Shown in pieces: positions 45,670 through 57,010 of a stretch of 64,000 nucleotides of DNA. Positions within the stretch are counted from its first letter, which is position 1; each line of letters begins with the position of its first letter. The translations under genes and the position numbers were made by a program. Source of the DNA: Mycolicibacterium aichiense (lineage in GTDB: Bacteria > Actinomycetota > Actinomycetes > Mycobacteriales > Mycobacteriaceae); the NCBI RefSeq assembly GCF_010726245.1, contig NZ_AP022561.1, positions 992,001 through 1,056,000 of the forward strand, given 5' to 3'. The notes below the pieces were generated by a model, which was not told the DNA's origin, ran no database searches, and saw only the letters and a program-made list of their open reading frames with translations.

Positions 45670-47220
45670 CTAGCGCCAGCTGGGCAGCCAGATCTCCATG
45701 TTCCACGTCGACTGCGAGATCGGCACGCCGGTCAGCACCGGGTACAGCCAGGCGAAGTTCGTGATCACCAGCGCGATGTAGCAGCTCACCGCGATCAACC
45801 CGAGCGTTCGGCGTTCGGCGTTCTGATTGGGCGCATGCAGGATGTCGCCGAGGATCAGCGCGATCGCCATGACCAGGAACGGCGCCATCGGTACCGCGTA
45901 GAAGAAGTACATCTGGCGGTCGATGTCGGCGAACCAGGGCAGGAAGCCTGCGCTGTACCCGGTGAGAACGACGGCGTAGCGCCAGTCGCGACGAACGAAC
46001 GCACGCCACACCGCGTAGAACAGGACCGGCACCGCTAGCCACCACATCGCGGGTGTGCCGACCAGCATCACAGCCTTCACGCAGGAGGCGGCGCCGCAAC
46101 CCGGGACGTTCTGGTTGTCGATCGCATACAGCACCGGCCGCAACGACATCGGCCACGTCCACGGCTTGGACTCCCACGGGTGGTGGTTGCCGTTCGCGTT
46201 CGTCAGCGTCGAATGGAAGTGATACGCCTTGTACGTGTAGTGCCACAGCGACCGGATCGCGTCCGGCGGCTGATACCACTGCCGTTCGCCGATCGACTCG
46301 CCCACCTCGTACCGGTTGACGGCGGTCTCGGAGGAGAACCACCACGCGTACGACGCGAGGTACACCGCGAACGGAATCGCCAGGAACACATAGGCGGTCG
46401 GCCCGACGTCGCGGCGGATCGTGCCGAACCATGGCCGCGGCACCCGGTATGCGCGTCGGGCGGCGATGTCGAACGCCAGCGTCATCGCGCCGAAGAACAC
46501 GATGTAGTACAGGCCCGACCACTTCGTCGCCGTCGCCAGACCCAGCAGCACGCCCGCCCCGAAGCGCCACCATCGCACCCCGAGGCGGGGACCCCACGGC
46601 GTCTCGGCGATGCGACCCTCGAGCAGCGCGTTGTGCATTCGCTCGCGGACCTGGTCCCGGTCGACGATCAGCGCTCCGAACGCCGCGACCACGAAGAAGG
46701 TCTGGATGCCGTCGAGCAGCGCGGTGCGCGCCGCGACGAAGCTCACCCCGTCGGCGATCAGCAGCAGCCCGGCCATCGATCCGACCAGAGTCGAGCGACT
46801 GATCCGCCGCACGATCCGAACCACCAGCAGGACCAGCACCACGCCCAGCAGCGCGCTGGTGAACCGCCAGCCCACCCCGTTGTAACCGAAGATCGCCTCG
46901 CCCAGCGCGATCATCTGCTTGCCCACCGGCGGGTGCACCACCAGCCCGAAGCCGGGGTTGTCCTCGACGCCGTAGTTCGACAGCATCTGCCAGGCCTGCG
47001 GCGCGTAGTGCTTCTCATCGAAGATCGGGGTGCCCGCGTCGGTGGGCGAAGCCAGGCTCATCAACCGGGTCAGCGCGGCCAGCGCGGTGATGATCGCGGT
47101 GGCAACCCAGCCCTCGATGCGATCGACCGGGCCGAAGTCGGCGACCGGCACCAACGGTCCCGGGCTGATGACGGGCACATGGCGCTCGTGCACGGCGAGG
47201 TCATCGGCTGTCGTGGACAT
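45670..47220 (-). CDS. pmt: protein O-mannosyltransferase
   Basis: A 516-residue integral membrane enzyme (GT39) with about ten to eleven helices. It transfers mannose from polyprenyl-phosphate mannose to Ser/Thr of exported proteins. The catalytic DE pair is in IFDEKHYAPQAW in the first loop; HPPVGKQMI and the late helices match actinobacterial Pmt (Rv1002c). ATG 47220 follows an acidic N-terminal cytosolic segment. Divergent from rsmI, 59 bases apart. The Ser/Thr-rich exported proteins of this window are plausible targets. Confidence 0.96.
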   Translation of the reverse strand: MSTTADDLAVHERHVPVISPGPLVPVADFGPVDRIEGWVATAIITALAALTRLMSLASPTDAGTPIFDEKHYAPQAWQMLSNYGVEDNPGFGLVVHPPVGKQMIALGEAIFGYNGVGWRFTSALLGVVLVLLVVRIVRRISRSTLVGSMAGLLLIADGVSFVAARTALLDGIQTFFVVAAFGALIVDRDQVRERMHNALLEGRIAETPWGPRLGVRWWRFGAGVLLGLATATKWSGLYYIVFFGAMTLAFDIAARRAYRVPRPWFGTIRRDVGPTAYVFLAIPFAVYLASYAWWFSSETAVNRYEVGESIGERQWYQPPDAIRSLWHYTYKAYHFHSTLTNANGNHHPWESKPWTWPMSLRPVLYAIDNQNVPGCGAASCVKAVMLVGTPAMWWLAVPVLFYAVWRAFVRRDWRYAVVLTGYSAGFLPWFADIDRQMYFFYAVPMAPFLVMAIALILGDILHAPNQNAERRTLGLIAVSCYIALVITNFAWLYPVLTGVPISQSTWNMEIWLPSWR

Positions 47221-47279
47221 CGCCTGCGATCGTATTCTGTCCACGTGCCGATCCCCGAGTCGCTTCACTCCTGCCTACC

Positions 47280-48182
47280 GTGACGACCGGACGGCTGATC
47301 CTCGGAGCCACGCCGCTGGGTCAGCCGGGGGACGCGTCGAAACGACTGGTCGACGCCCTCGCGACCGCCGACGTCGTGGCGGCCGAGGACACCAGGCGGG
47401 TGCGCTCCCTGGCCCAATCACTGGACGTGCGGATCGCCGGGCGGGTGGTCAGCCTGTTCGACCAGAACGAAGCCGCCCGGGTGCCCGCGCTGATCGACGA
47501 CATCAAGGCGGGCGCCACCGTGCTGGTGGTCAGTGACGCCGGGATGCCGCTGATCAACGATCCGGGCTATCGGATGGTGACGGCGTGCATCGAAGCAGAC
47601 GTGGATGTCACCTGCCTGCCCGGCCCGTCGGCGGTCACCACCGCACTGGCAGTGTCCGGGCTGCCCTCGGACCGGTTCTGTTTCGAGGGATTCGCCCCGC
47701 GCAAGCAGTCCGCGCGACGGACCTGGCTGGCCGGCTTGGCCGCCGAGCAGCGCACCTGCGTGTTCTTCGAATCACCCCGGCGGCTGGCCGACTGCCTGCG
47801 TGACGCGGTCGACGAACTCGGTGCGGATCGTCGGGTCGTGGTGTGCCGAGAGCTGACCAAGGTGCACGAGGAGATCCTGCGCGGCTCGCTGGCCGAGCTC
47901 GCGCAGTGGGCAGATGACACCGTGCTCGGCGAGATCACCGTGGTGCTCGCCCCCGCGGTTCCGACCACCGATCTGCCGACGCTGGTGGCCCAGGTCGAGG
48001 AGCTGGTCGCCGACGGCATGCGGGTCAAGGACGCCTGCGGGCAGGTGGTGCAGGCACATCCGGGCGCACCGTCGCGGCGTGAGCTCTATGACGCGGTGCT
48101 GCGTTCGCGTTCCGGCGGGCTGGGGGTACCGCCCAGCCGAAGGCGAGGGGGAGAGCGCAGCGACCCGGGGAATGGAGTGTGA
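47280..48182 (+). CDS. rsmI: 16S rRNA (cytidine1402-2'-O)-methyltransferase
   Basis: A 300-residue RsmI, which 2'-O-methylates C1402 of 16S rRNA with SAM. The tetrapyrrole-methylase fold is seen in LILGATPLGQPGDAS, AAEDTRR, VSDAGMPLINDPGYR, LPGPSAVTTAL and FEGFAPRK. GTG 47280, as Rv1003. The last about 20 residues (GLGVPPSRRRGGERSDPG) are not family-like: they are read from a GC-rich repeat shared with the region behind ispE. The 3' end overlaps pabB by 97 bases, convergent. Confidence 0.95.
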   Translation: MTTGRLILGATPLGQPGDASKRLVDALATADVVAAEDTRRVRSLAQSLDVRIAGRVVSLFDQNEAARVPALIDDIKAGATVLVVSDAGMPLINDPGYRMVTACIEADVDVTCLPGPSAVTTALAVSGLPSDRFCFEGFAPRKQSARRTWLAGLAAEQRTCVFFESPRRLADCLRDAVDELGADRRVVVCRELTKVHEEILRGSLAELAQWADDTVLGEITVVLAPAVPTTDLPTLVAQVEELVADGMRVKDACGQVVQAHPGAPSRRELYDAVLRSRSGGLGVPPSRRRGGERSDPGNGV

Positions 48183-49390
48183 ACCACTGCGGCGGCCTTG
48201 TCGAGGCATTCCTGCCATTCGGCTACTGGGTCGGAGTCGGCCGTGATCCCGCCGCCGACGCCGAGTACCGCCGTGCCGTTCGCATCGAATTCGACGGTGC
48301 GGATCGCCACGTTGAGTTCGGTGCCCGCAATCGGCGAGGCCATCCCCAGCGTTCCGCAGTACACGCCACGGCGGCGTGGCTCCCACTGTGAAAGCAGTTG
48401 CCGGGCACGGGCTTTCGGAGTTCCGGTCACCGATGCCGGCGGAAAGGTCGCATCCAGCAGTGTGGTGTTGGTGATCTCGGGGCGGACCTTTGCAGCCACC
48501 GTCGACACCAGGTGCCACACCCCGGGTGCGGCCCGGACCGTCAGCAGTTCGGCGACGGTGACGGTTCCGGTGTCGGCGACCCGGCCGAGGTCGTTGCGCA
48601 CCAGATCCACGATCATGATGTTCTCGGCGACGTCCTTGACCGACGCCCGCAGTTCGTCCGGTGAGCGGTGCAGCGGCAGCGTCCCCTTGATCGGACTGGA
48701 CGCCACGTCATCGCCGGTCCGCCGCAGGAAGAGCTCCGGTGACAGCGATGCCACCGCGCCCCAGTCGCCGGCCAGGTAGGCGGCGCGCGCGGGTGTGGTC
48801 CGGGTGACCGCGTCGGCGAAGAACTCCAGCGACGAGCCGCGCAGCGTGCCGGTGAATTGCGTGCACACGCAGGCCTGGTACACCTCGCCGGCCTCGATCG
48901 CCGCCAAGCAGGCCAGCACGCCGACCTGATGGCGCGCGAAATCGGGTTCTTCCCAATCGATTTCGTAGACGTCCGGCGGGGCGGGGGACGACAATGCGTC
49001 GACCACCCATCCCGCGATCGGTGCGGCGGACAGGCTTTCGTGCCACCAGCAGCCGTCGCGGTCCAAGCGCAGCACATTATCGGTCCAGCCGCCGGCCGCC
49101 TCGGGGATTCGCGGCAACGCGCCGTCGGCCGCGGCATCGGGATAGCAGAGGTAACCGATCCACCCGCCGCCGACCGCGTCACCGCGGTGGCCGGGCGCCC
49201 AGGGGAACACCGCGCCGGGGTCGACGGTCCGCACCGAGAGGGTCGGGGCGATCACCGCACCGGCGCCGAACCATTCACCGACCAGAGCGGCCGGCGGCGC
49301 CAGTCCGTGCCGGCGAGCGGCGGCTGCCACGGCGCGCAGCACCTCGGCGGCGGTGCCAAGGTCCCCGAGCCGGTCGATGCGCATCGCCAT
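48086..49390 (-). CDS. pabB: aminodeoxychorismate synthase component I (PabB-like)
   Basis: A 434-residue chorismate-utilising enzyme that makes 4-amino-4-deoxychorismate for folate. Signature segments: IKGTLPLH, DLVRNDLGRVA, PAASVTGTPK-like PPASVTGTPKARA, and GGGITADSDPVAEW with the catalytic Glu and Lys. Matches Rv1005c. The C-terminal about 28 residues (SPPRLRLGGTPSPPERERS) come from the dispersed repeat and overlap rsmI. Start ATG 49390 or 49384 two codons later. The pabA-type glutaminase is not nearby. Confidence 0.93.
   Translation of the reverse strand: MAMRIDRLGDLGTAAEVLRAVAAAARRHGLAPPAALVGEWFGAGAVIAPTLSVRTVDPGAVFPWAPGHRGDAVGGGWIGYLCYPDAAADGALPRIPEAAGGWTDNVLRLDRDGCWWHESLSAAPIAGWVVDALSSPAPPDVYEIDWEEPDFARHQVGVLACLAAIEAGEVYQACVCTQFTGTLRGSSLEFFADAVTRTTPARAAYLAGDWGAVASLSPELFLRRTGDDVASSPIKGTLPLHRSPDELRASVKDVAENIMIVDLVRNDLGRVADTGTVTVAELLTVRAAPGVWHLVSTVAAKVRPEITNTTLLDATFPPASVTGTPKARARQLLSQWEPRRRGVYCGTLGMASPIAGTELNVAIRTVEFDANGTAVLGVGGGITADSDPVAEWQECLDKAAAVVHTPFPGSLRSPPRLRLGGTPSPPERERSTAS
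48112..48178. repeat. dispersed GC-rich repeat, single copy at rsmI/pabB 3' ends
   Basis: Contains GAGCGCAGCGACCCGGG at 48153-48169, the exact complement of the core of the three tandem units behind ispE (57974-58070). It is translated in both directions as the terminal tails of RsmI and PabB. Confidence 0.6.
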
Positions 49391-49423
49391 AGCCTGACGC
49401 CTGCGGTCGGCAGACGCAAAGGA

Positions 49424-50317
49424 TCAGCGGCTGATCTCCCTGCGCACAGTGACGGCGGCGAGCTTGTCCGGGTTGCGCATCGCGTAGAAGTTGGTGATGG
49501 TCCCCTCGGTGATCTCCACCAGCATCACCGACTCGGCCCGATCGCCGCGGAAGACGACGATCGCGGGCGCGCCGTTGTAGTTCGCGCCCTCGATCCGGTA
49601 CTCCGGTGTCGCCTGGCGGAACAGCCCGATGATGAGCCTGGCGACCTTGGCCGGCCCCAGCACCGGACGGCGCGCGGCACTGACCTTGCCGTCGCTGTCG
49701 GAGGTGAACACCACGTCGGGCGCCAGCAGGCTCATCAGCCCGTCCAGGTCACCGGTCGCGGCGGCCGTCAGGAATTGCGTGGTGATCTGCTCGGACTGTT
49801 GCGGGTCCAGCGGGGAGAACCGGCGCCGCCGCGAGTGCACGTGTTCACGGGCGCGATGCGCCATCTGGCGCACCGCCGTCGTGGATTTGCCTATCGCGTC
49901 GGCGATTTCGTCATGGCTGAAGCCGAACACCTCACGCAGCACGAAGACCGCACGCTCGTCGGGAGTCAGCGTCTCGAGCACCACGAGCATCGCCATCGAC
50001 ACCGACTCGGCCAGCACCACGTCAGCGGCGCCGTCGTGCTCGTCGAGCAGCAGGGGTTCGGGCAGCCACGGACCGACATAGTCCTCCCGGCGGCGGGACT
50101 GCGAGCGCAGCGTGTTCAATGCCTGCCGGGTGACCAGCTGGGCCAGATACGCCTTGGTGTCCCGAACCACATCCAGATCGACTGTCGCCCAACGTAAATA
50201 GCTGTCCTGCAACACGTCGTCGGCCTCGGTGGCCGAGCCGGTGATCTCGTAGGCGATGGTGAACAGCAGCGGCCGCAGCACGGTGAACCGGTCGGCATGC
50301 TCGTCGGCCGCGGTCAC
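49424..50317 (-). CDS. ECF41-type RNA polymerase sigma factor (SigJ-like)
   Basis: A 297-residue sigma factor. Region 2 (LLFTIAYEITGSATEADDVLQ, split) and region 4 (SHDEIADAIGKSTTAVRQMAHRA, split) are followed by a SnoaL-like C-terminal domain of about 115 residues. The domain carries the ECF41 marks SDGKVSAARRPVLG (in place of DGGGK) and NPDKL. In ECF41 factors the extension replaces an anti-sigma factor. GTG 50317 overlaps the upstream oxidoreductase stop by 4 bases. This pairing with an oxidoreductase is typical of ECF41 loci. SigJ of M. tuberculosis belongs to this group. Confidence 0.92.
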   Translation of the reverse strand: MTAADEHADRFTVLRPLLFTIAYEITGSATEADDVLQDSYLRWATVDLDVVRDTKAYLAQLVTRQALNTLRSQSRRREDYVGPWLPEPLLLDEHDGAADVVLAESVSMAMLVVLETLTPDERAVFVLREVFGFSHDEIADAIGKSTTAVRQMAHRAREHVHSRRRRFSPLDPQQSEQITTQFLTAAATGDLDGLMSLLAPDVVFTSDSDGKVSAARRPVLGPAKVARLIIGLFRQATPEYRIEGANYNGAPAIVVFRGDRAESVMLVEITEGTITNFYAMRNPDKLAAVTVRREISR

Positions 50318-51486
50318 CGGGTCGCCACCGGCTCGGGAGCGGGGCGCTTGCCGCCGCCCTTGATCCAGAAGTAGGAACCCGGCTTGCGGGCCTCGCGGCG
50401 CAGGAAGCTGATTGTGCCCTTGCACACCGCCTCCTTGATCGTCGCCGCGGCGCGGCCCCCGATGTAGAGCGGCAGGGGAACGTCGTTGGTGCGGGCGATC
50501 TGAATGGTCGCGCCGCCGCGGCCCAGACTGATGCACTGACCGGTGAACGCCTGGCTGATCACGGCGGGCTGATCCCCGGCGAGCCGGGCCAGCACGGTGT
50601 TGGCGGCCTGGGCGCCCAGCGGGATCGCGGCCTGGCAGCTCATCCGCAGCGGCTGCCCGGACGGGGCGGCGGCATCGCCGGCCGCCACGATACGGTCACT
50701 ATCCACGCTGGTCAGGGTCTCGTCGGTGAGCAGTCGTCCGATCGAGTCGGTCCGCAGGCCGGAGCGCGCCGCCAGATCGGGGACGCCGAACCCGGCGGTC
50801 CAGATCGTCACCGTGCTCGCCAGCCTGCGCCCGTCGCCGAGAGTGACCGCATCCGCGGCCACCGCGGTCACCACGGCCTGCGGACCGTCGACGATCTCGA
50901 CACCGAGCTTGCGCAGCTGCTTGGCCACCGACCGCCGTCCCGGCGTGCTCAGGTAGGGCCCGAGGACCGCACCGCACACCAGTGTCACCGTGCGGCCCTG
51001 CTCGGCCAGCTCGGCGGCGGTCTCGATGCCGGTCGGTCCCGCGCCGACGACACACACCGGCGCGCCGTGGTGCAGGTCGGCCAGCGCGGTGCTGAGCCGC
51101 TGCGCTTCCTCGAGATCGGCGATGGGATAGGCGAATTCGTCGGCGCCCGGCACAGCCGGCGCAGCGGAGCCGCTGCCGACCGCATAGATCAGGTAGTCAT
51201 AGGGCACCGGCGGACCGCTGAACAGTTCGACCTGGCGGGTCTGGGTGTCGATGCGGGTGGCGGCGTCGAGCACCAGCTCGATCCCGGGCCCGAGGATCTC
51301 GGCGTAGTCGACGACTCCGTCGTCGGAACCGGTGATGAGCTGGTGCAGCCGGATCCGCTCGACGAAATCGGGCCGCGGGTTCACCAGGGTGATCTCGACA
51401 TCGGGACGCTGCCGCAGATGGTTGGCCGCGATCACTCCGGCGTAGCCGCCACCGATCACCACAACTCGGGCGCGTTGCTCGGTCAT
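50314..51486 (-). CDS. NDH-2-like FAD/NAD oxidoreductase of the ECF41 locus
   Basis: A 390-residue pyridine-nucleotide-disulfide-type flavoprotein like type II NADH dehydrogenases or AIF-type enzymes. Two Rossmann motifs: VVIGGGYAGVIAANHL and CVVGAGPTGIETAAEL; the FAD motif IVAAGDAAAPSG follows. No redox Cys pair and no C-terminal membrane helix are obvious. ATG 51486 has AAGGAGAG upstream. It is the first gene of the operon with the ECF41 sigma factor and has a matching promoter upstream, so it is probably the factor's main target. The electron acceptor is unknown. Confidence 0.92.
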   Translation of the reverse strand: MTEQRARVVVIGGGYAGVIAANHLRQRPDVEITLVNPRPDFVERIRLHQLITGSDDGVVDYAEILGPGIELVLDAATRIDTQTRQVELFSGPPVPYDYLIYAVGSGSAAPAVPGADEFAYPIADLEEAQRLSTALADLHHGAPVCVVGAGPTGIETAAELAEQGRTVTLVCGAVLGPYLSTPGRRSVAKQLRKLGVEIVDGPQAVVTAVAADAVTLGDGRRLASTVTIWTAGFGVPDLAARSGLRTDSIGRLLTDETLTSVDSDRIVAAGDAAAPSGQPLRMSCQAAIPLGAQAANTVLARLAGDQPAVISQAFTGQCISLGRGGATIQIARTNDVPLPLYIGGRAAATIKEAVCKGTISFLRREARKPGSYFWIKGGGKRPAPEPVATR

Positions 51487-51527
51487 CACATCTCTCCTTT
51501 GAGGTCGCTTGAGCGTGCTGACCTCGA

Positions 51528-51554
51528 GACACCAGGGGGCCGGTGAATGTGACG
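51528..51554 (-). promoter_or_regulatory. candidate ECF41-dependent promoter (cGTCACA-N16-tGTC)
   Basis: On the minus strand CGTCACA (51554-51548) and TGTC (51531-51528) are separated by exactly 16 bases, against the ECF41 consensus TGTCACA-N16-CGTC (one mismatch in each element). It lies about 42 bases before the oxidoreductase ATG and predicts autoregulation of the sigma operon. Confidence 0.6.
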
Positions 51555-51568
51555 CTACGTGACGCAGC

Positions 51569-53122
51569 TCACTCGGCGGGCTGGTACCGGGGGAAGACGC
51601 CGACCGGTGCGGGGAGCTCGGTGCCTGGTGCGATGCGGACGGCGACGGCGCCGAAATCCCGGGCATCCTCGGACTGGCCCAGCAGATCCAGCAGTGTCGC
51701 CGCCGACGTCGGGACGACGGGCTGCATCAGCAGCGCGGCGATCCGCACGACCTCCAGCGTCACGTAGAGCACCGTGCGGAACCGGTCCTGATCGGCTGCG
51801 GCCTCGGACTTACGCAATACCCACGGCTCCTGAGCCGAGAAGTACCGGTTGGCCGCCCCGAGCATCGCCCAGGTGGCCTCGAGCGCAAGGTGCATGGCGG
51901 GCACGTCGAAGTGGCCGCGCACCCGCGGCAGCAGATCGTCGGCGAGCGCGAGCAGCTCCCGGTCGGCGTCGCTGAACTCACCGGGTTCCGGCACTCGCGC
52001 ATCGAGGTTCTTGTTGACCATCGACAGCGAGCGCTGCGCCAGGTTGCCGAACTCGTTGGCGAGGTCGGCATTGATCCGGCCGATGATGGCGTCCTCGCTG
52101 TAGCTGCCGTCCTGCCCGAACGGCACCTCGCGCAGCAGGAAGTAACGCACCTGGTCGAGGCCGAAGGCGTCGACGAGCGCGAAAGGGTCGACGACGTTGC
52201 CGACCGACTTGCTCATCTTCTCGCCGCTGTTGAGCAGGAAGCCGTGCACGAAAACCCTTCTGGGCAGCTCGATTCCGGCCGACATCAGGAACGCGGGCCA
52301 GTACACGGTGTGGAACCGGATGATGTCCTTGCCGATCATGTGTAGATCGGCGGGCCAGTACTTGCGGAACGACTCCGAGTCGGTGTCGGGGAAGCCGGCG
52401 CCGGTCAGGTAGTTGGTCAGCGCGTCGACCCATACGTACATGACGTGGTCCGGGTGGTCCGGCACGGGAACACCCCAGTCGAAGGTGGTCCGCGAGATCG
52501 ACAGGTCGCGAAGGCCACCCGAGACGAAGCTGACGACCTCGTTGCGGCGGACATCGGGACCGATGAACTCCGGGTGCGCCTCGTAGTGGGCCAGCAGCCG
52601 GTCGGCATACGCCGACAGCCGGAAGAAGTACGTCTGCTCCTCGGTCCACGTCACGGGTGTGCCGGTCTCGATCGAGTACTTGTTGCCGTCGGCACGGGTT
52701 TCGAGCTCGTCCTCGGTATAGAAGCGTTCGTCACGAACCGAGTACCAACCGGAGTACGAGTCGAGGTAGATGTCGCCCGCGGCATCCATCCGCTTCCAGA
52801 TCTCGATCGACGCGTCGACATGGTCGGCGTCGGTGGTCCTGATGAAACGGTCGAACGACGCCCCGAGCTTTTCCTGCATCGCCTGGAACGCATCGGAGTT
52901 GCGGCGGGCCAGCTCGGCGGTCGGGATACCTTCGGCGGCGGCGGTCTGCGCCATCTTCAGCCCGTGCTCGTCGGTTCCGGTCAGGTAGCGCACGTCGAAA
53001 CCGTCGAGGCGCTTGAAGCGGGCGATCGCGTCGGTGGCGATGTATTCGTAGGCGTGGCCGATGTGCGGGGCACCGTTGGGGTACGCGATGGCGGTGGTCA
53101 GGTAATACGGCGGCTTACTCAT
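51569..53122 (-). CDS. metG: methionyl-tRNA synthetase
   Basis: A 517-residue class I aminoacyl-tRNA synthetase charging tRNA-Met. Motifs: the HIGH equivalent [17 protein letters not shown] in the catalytic core, and the KMSKS loop [10 protein letters not shown]. Zinc-knuckle cysteines are absent (the short MetG1-like form). Matches Rv1007c in length (about 519) and position. ATG 53122 follows AGGGTGA; the frame reaches further upstream. Divergent from tatD, with only 26 bases between starts. Confidence 0.96.
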   Translation of the reverse strand: MSKPPYYLTTAIAYPNGAPHIGHAYEYIATDAIARFKRLDGFDVRYLTGTDEHGLKMAQTAAAEGIPTAELARRNSDAFQAMQEKLGASFDRFIRTTDADHVDASIEIWKRMDAAGDIYLDSYSGWYSVRDERFYTEDELETRADGNKYSIETGTPVTWTEEQTYFFRLSAYADRLLAHYEAHPEFIGPDVRRNEVVSFVSGGLRDLSISRTTFDWGVPVPDHPDHVMYVWVDALTNYLTGAGFPDTDSESFRKYWPADLHMIGKDIIRFHTVYWPAFLMSAGIELPRRVFVHGFLLNSGEKMSKSVGNVVDPFALVDAFGLDQVRYFLLREVPFGQDGSYSEDAIIGRINADLANEFGNLAQRSLSMVNKNLDARVPEPGEFSDADRELLALADDLLPRVRGHFDVPAMHLALEATWAMLGAANRYFSAQEPWVLRKSEAAADQDRFRTVLYVTLEVVRIAALLMQPVVPTSAATLLDLLGQSEDARDFGAVAVRIAPGTELPAPVGVFPRYQPAE

Positions 53123-53148
53123 TTGAATGTTCACCCTAAGGTGTTGGC

Positions 53149-53985
53149 GTGGGGAACCGTGAGAAGAGGAGGGAGCCGCCTCCGCCACCGCTACCGCTGA
53201 CGCCGCTGATCGACGCGCACACCCATCTGGACGCGTGCGGCGCCCGCGACGCCGACGACGTGCGCGCAATCCTGGACCGCGCGAACGCCGCCGGGGTGCT
53301 GGCCGCGGTGACGATCGCCGATGATCTCGACGCCGCCCGCTGGGCCGCCGACGCGGCCACCTGGGACCCGCGGGTCTATGCGGCCGTCGCGCTGCATCCG
53401 ACGCGCGCCGACGCCCTGACCGACGACGCCCGCGCCGAGCTGGAGCAGCTGGCGTGCACCGAACGGGTGGTGGCGATCGGGGAGACCGGCATGGACCTCT
53501 ACTGGCCCGGCAAGCTCGACGGCTGCGCCGAACCTTCGGCTCAGCGAGAGTCGTTCGCCTGGCATATCGATCTGGCCAAGCGAACCGGTAAGCCGCTGAT
53601 GATCCACAACCGCGACGCCGACGCCGAGGTGCTCGACGTACTGCGCGCCGAGGGCGCCCCCGAGACGGTCATCTTCCACTGTTTCTCCTCCGGGCCCGAG
53701 ATGGCCAAGACCTGCGTCGAGGCGGGCTGGGTGCTGAGCCTGTCCGGCACGGTGAGCTTCCGCAACGCCCGTGACCTGCGCGAAGCGGCCACGCTGATCC
53801 CGCCGGGGCAGCTGCTGGTCGAGACCGACGCCCCGTTTTTGACCCCGCACCCCTACCGCGGGGCTCCCAACGAGCCGTATTGCCTGCCCTACACCGTGCG
53901 CGCCCTGGCCGAGGTCGTCGGCCGCCCGGCGGAGTTGCTGGCCGAGCAGTCGTCCGACACCGCACGACGGGTTTACGGTCTCTAA
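53149..53985 (+). CDS. tatD: TatD-family DNase
   Basis: A 278-residue metal-dependent hydrolase. Metal-binding motif IDAHTHLD near residue 22; Glu in IGETGMDLY; His residues in MIHNRDAD and IFHCFSSG; Asp in [16 protein letters not shown]. TatD proteins act as 3'-5' exonucleases in DNA repair and turnover. GTG start adds a Pro-rich N-terminus of about 18 residues. Position equals Rv1008. Confidence 0.94.
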   Translation: MGNREKRREPPPPPLPLTPLIDAHTHLDACGARDADDVRAILDRANAAGVLAAVTIADDLDAARWAADAATWDPRVYAAVALHPTRADALTDDARAELEQLACTERVVAIGETGMDLYWPGKLDGCAEPSAQRESFAWHIDLAKRTGKPLMIHNRDADAEVLDVLRAEGAPETVIFHCFSSGPEMAKTCVEAGWVLSLSGTVSFRNARDLREAATLIPPGQLLVETDAPFLTPHPYRGAPNEPYCLPYTVRALAEVVGRPAELLAEQSSDTARRVYGL

Positions 53986-54003
53986 GGGTCTGTTGAGAGC
54001 GGC

Positions 54004-54086
54004 GGGCCCGGGTTGCTCCGGGCCGGGATGGTTCGTTACCGTCTTGTGATCAAAGGGGAGCCACATTGGCGCCCCTGTTGCTTTTT
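54004..54086 (+). promoter_or_regulatory. rpfB leader with two hairpins, candidate attenuator
   Basis: The 125-base gap before rpfB holds a hairpin GGCCCGG/CCGGGCC (54005-54024) and a second, AGGGGAGCC/GGCGCCCCT (54054-54076), followed 5 bases later by TTTTT (54082-54086). The second looks like an intrinsic terminator inside the leader. A conditional terminator has been described upstream of M. tuberculosis rpfB; the ligand, if any, is unknown. GTTAC at 54035 may be a MtrA half-site. Confidence 0.5.
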
Positions 54087-54095
54087 AGTGCTTAG

Positions 54096-56130
<2,035 letters not shown>

Positions 56131-56143
<13 letters not shown>

Positions 56144-56943
56144 GCGCTTCGCACTGCTTCGGCGAGGTGATGCACCAACTCGGTGCATGACGGGTATCGC
56201 CGATCTGGATCCTTCGCGATCGCCCTGGCCAGAACCACGTCGAACGACCTCGTCAGCCAGGGGATCCGCGCCGACACCTCCGGCGGCGGACTGTGCACGT
56301 GTGCGTCCACCAGCGCCAGCGGATTGTCGTACGCGAACGGCGGTGCGCCGGTGATCAATTCCAGGGCGGTGCAGGCCAGCGCGTACTCGTCGGTCGCCGC
56401 TTGCGGCAGACGCCCTTGCAGCAGTTCGGGTGCGGCATAGGGCAGCGAGGTCACCACCTGGGCAGGCCGGTGCCAGACGTCCTCGGCGAGGATGTGCGCG
56501 ACGCCGAAGTCGATGAGAACCGCGCCGAGTTCGGAAAAGTCCTGGTGCACAAGAATGTTCGTAGGCTTGACGTCGCTGTGCACGATGCCGTCGTGGTGGG
56601 CGTGGTCGAGGGCCGCGGCGATCTGGCCGAGCGCAGCCAGCCGGGACCCCAGCGAGGTCAGCCGGGTGGCATCGCCGCCGTCGACGTACTGCATGGCCAT
56701 CCAGTGTTCGCCGTGGTCGTAAACGGTCACGATGTGGCGGTGATTCAGCCGGCCGGCGATGCGGTACTCGCGGGCCAGTCGCGCGACACTCGCCGGGCTG
56801 CGGTGGTCGTCGTCGAGCACCTTCAGTGCGACCAGTTCCGGTGTCCGACCGGCCCCGCGGGCCAGGTAGACCGTCGCCTCGCCGCCGCGGCCCAACTCGT
56901 TCTCGACGACGTAGCCCGCGAACGACTGCCCGGGATGCGTCAC
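56131..56943 (-). CDS. soluble Ser/Thr protein kinase, kinase domain only
   Basis: A 270-residue eukaryotic-like kinase. Gly loop [18 protein letters not shown]-binding Lys in VALKVLDDD, catalytic loop HSDVKPTN (HRD is HSD), metal-binding DFG in LIDFGVAH and activation-end LPYAAPE. All catalytic residues are present apart from the HRD Arg, so activation-loop phosphorylation may not be needed. No transmembrane or sensor domain follows, unlike most mycobacterial Pkn proteins. GTG start. Its place between ksgA and ispE on the opposite strand is unlike M. tuberculosis. Confidence 0.92.
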
Positions 56944-57010
56944 GGTTCGACCCTAGAGCGCGGGTCGGCGACGGCCGGGCGAATTGCGCGCGGCGCGATA
57001 GTCTCGTTCG

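Noticed and set aside
53123-53148. T-box or other riboswitch upstream of metG
   Set aside because: Only 26 bases separate metG from the divergent tatD start, so there is no room for such a leader unless it lies inside tatD.
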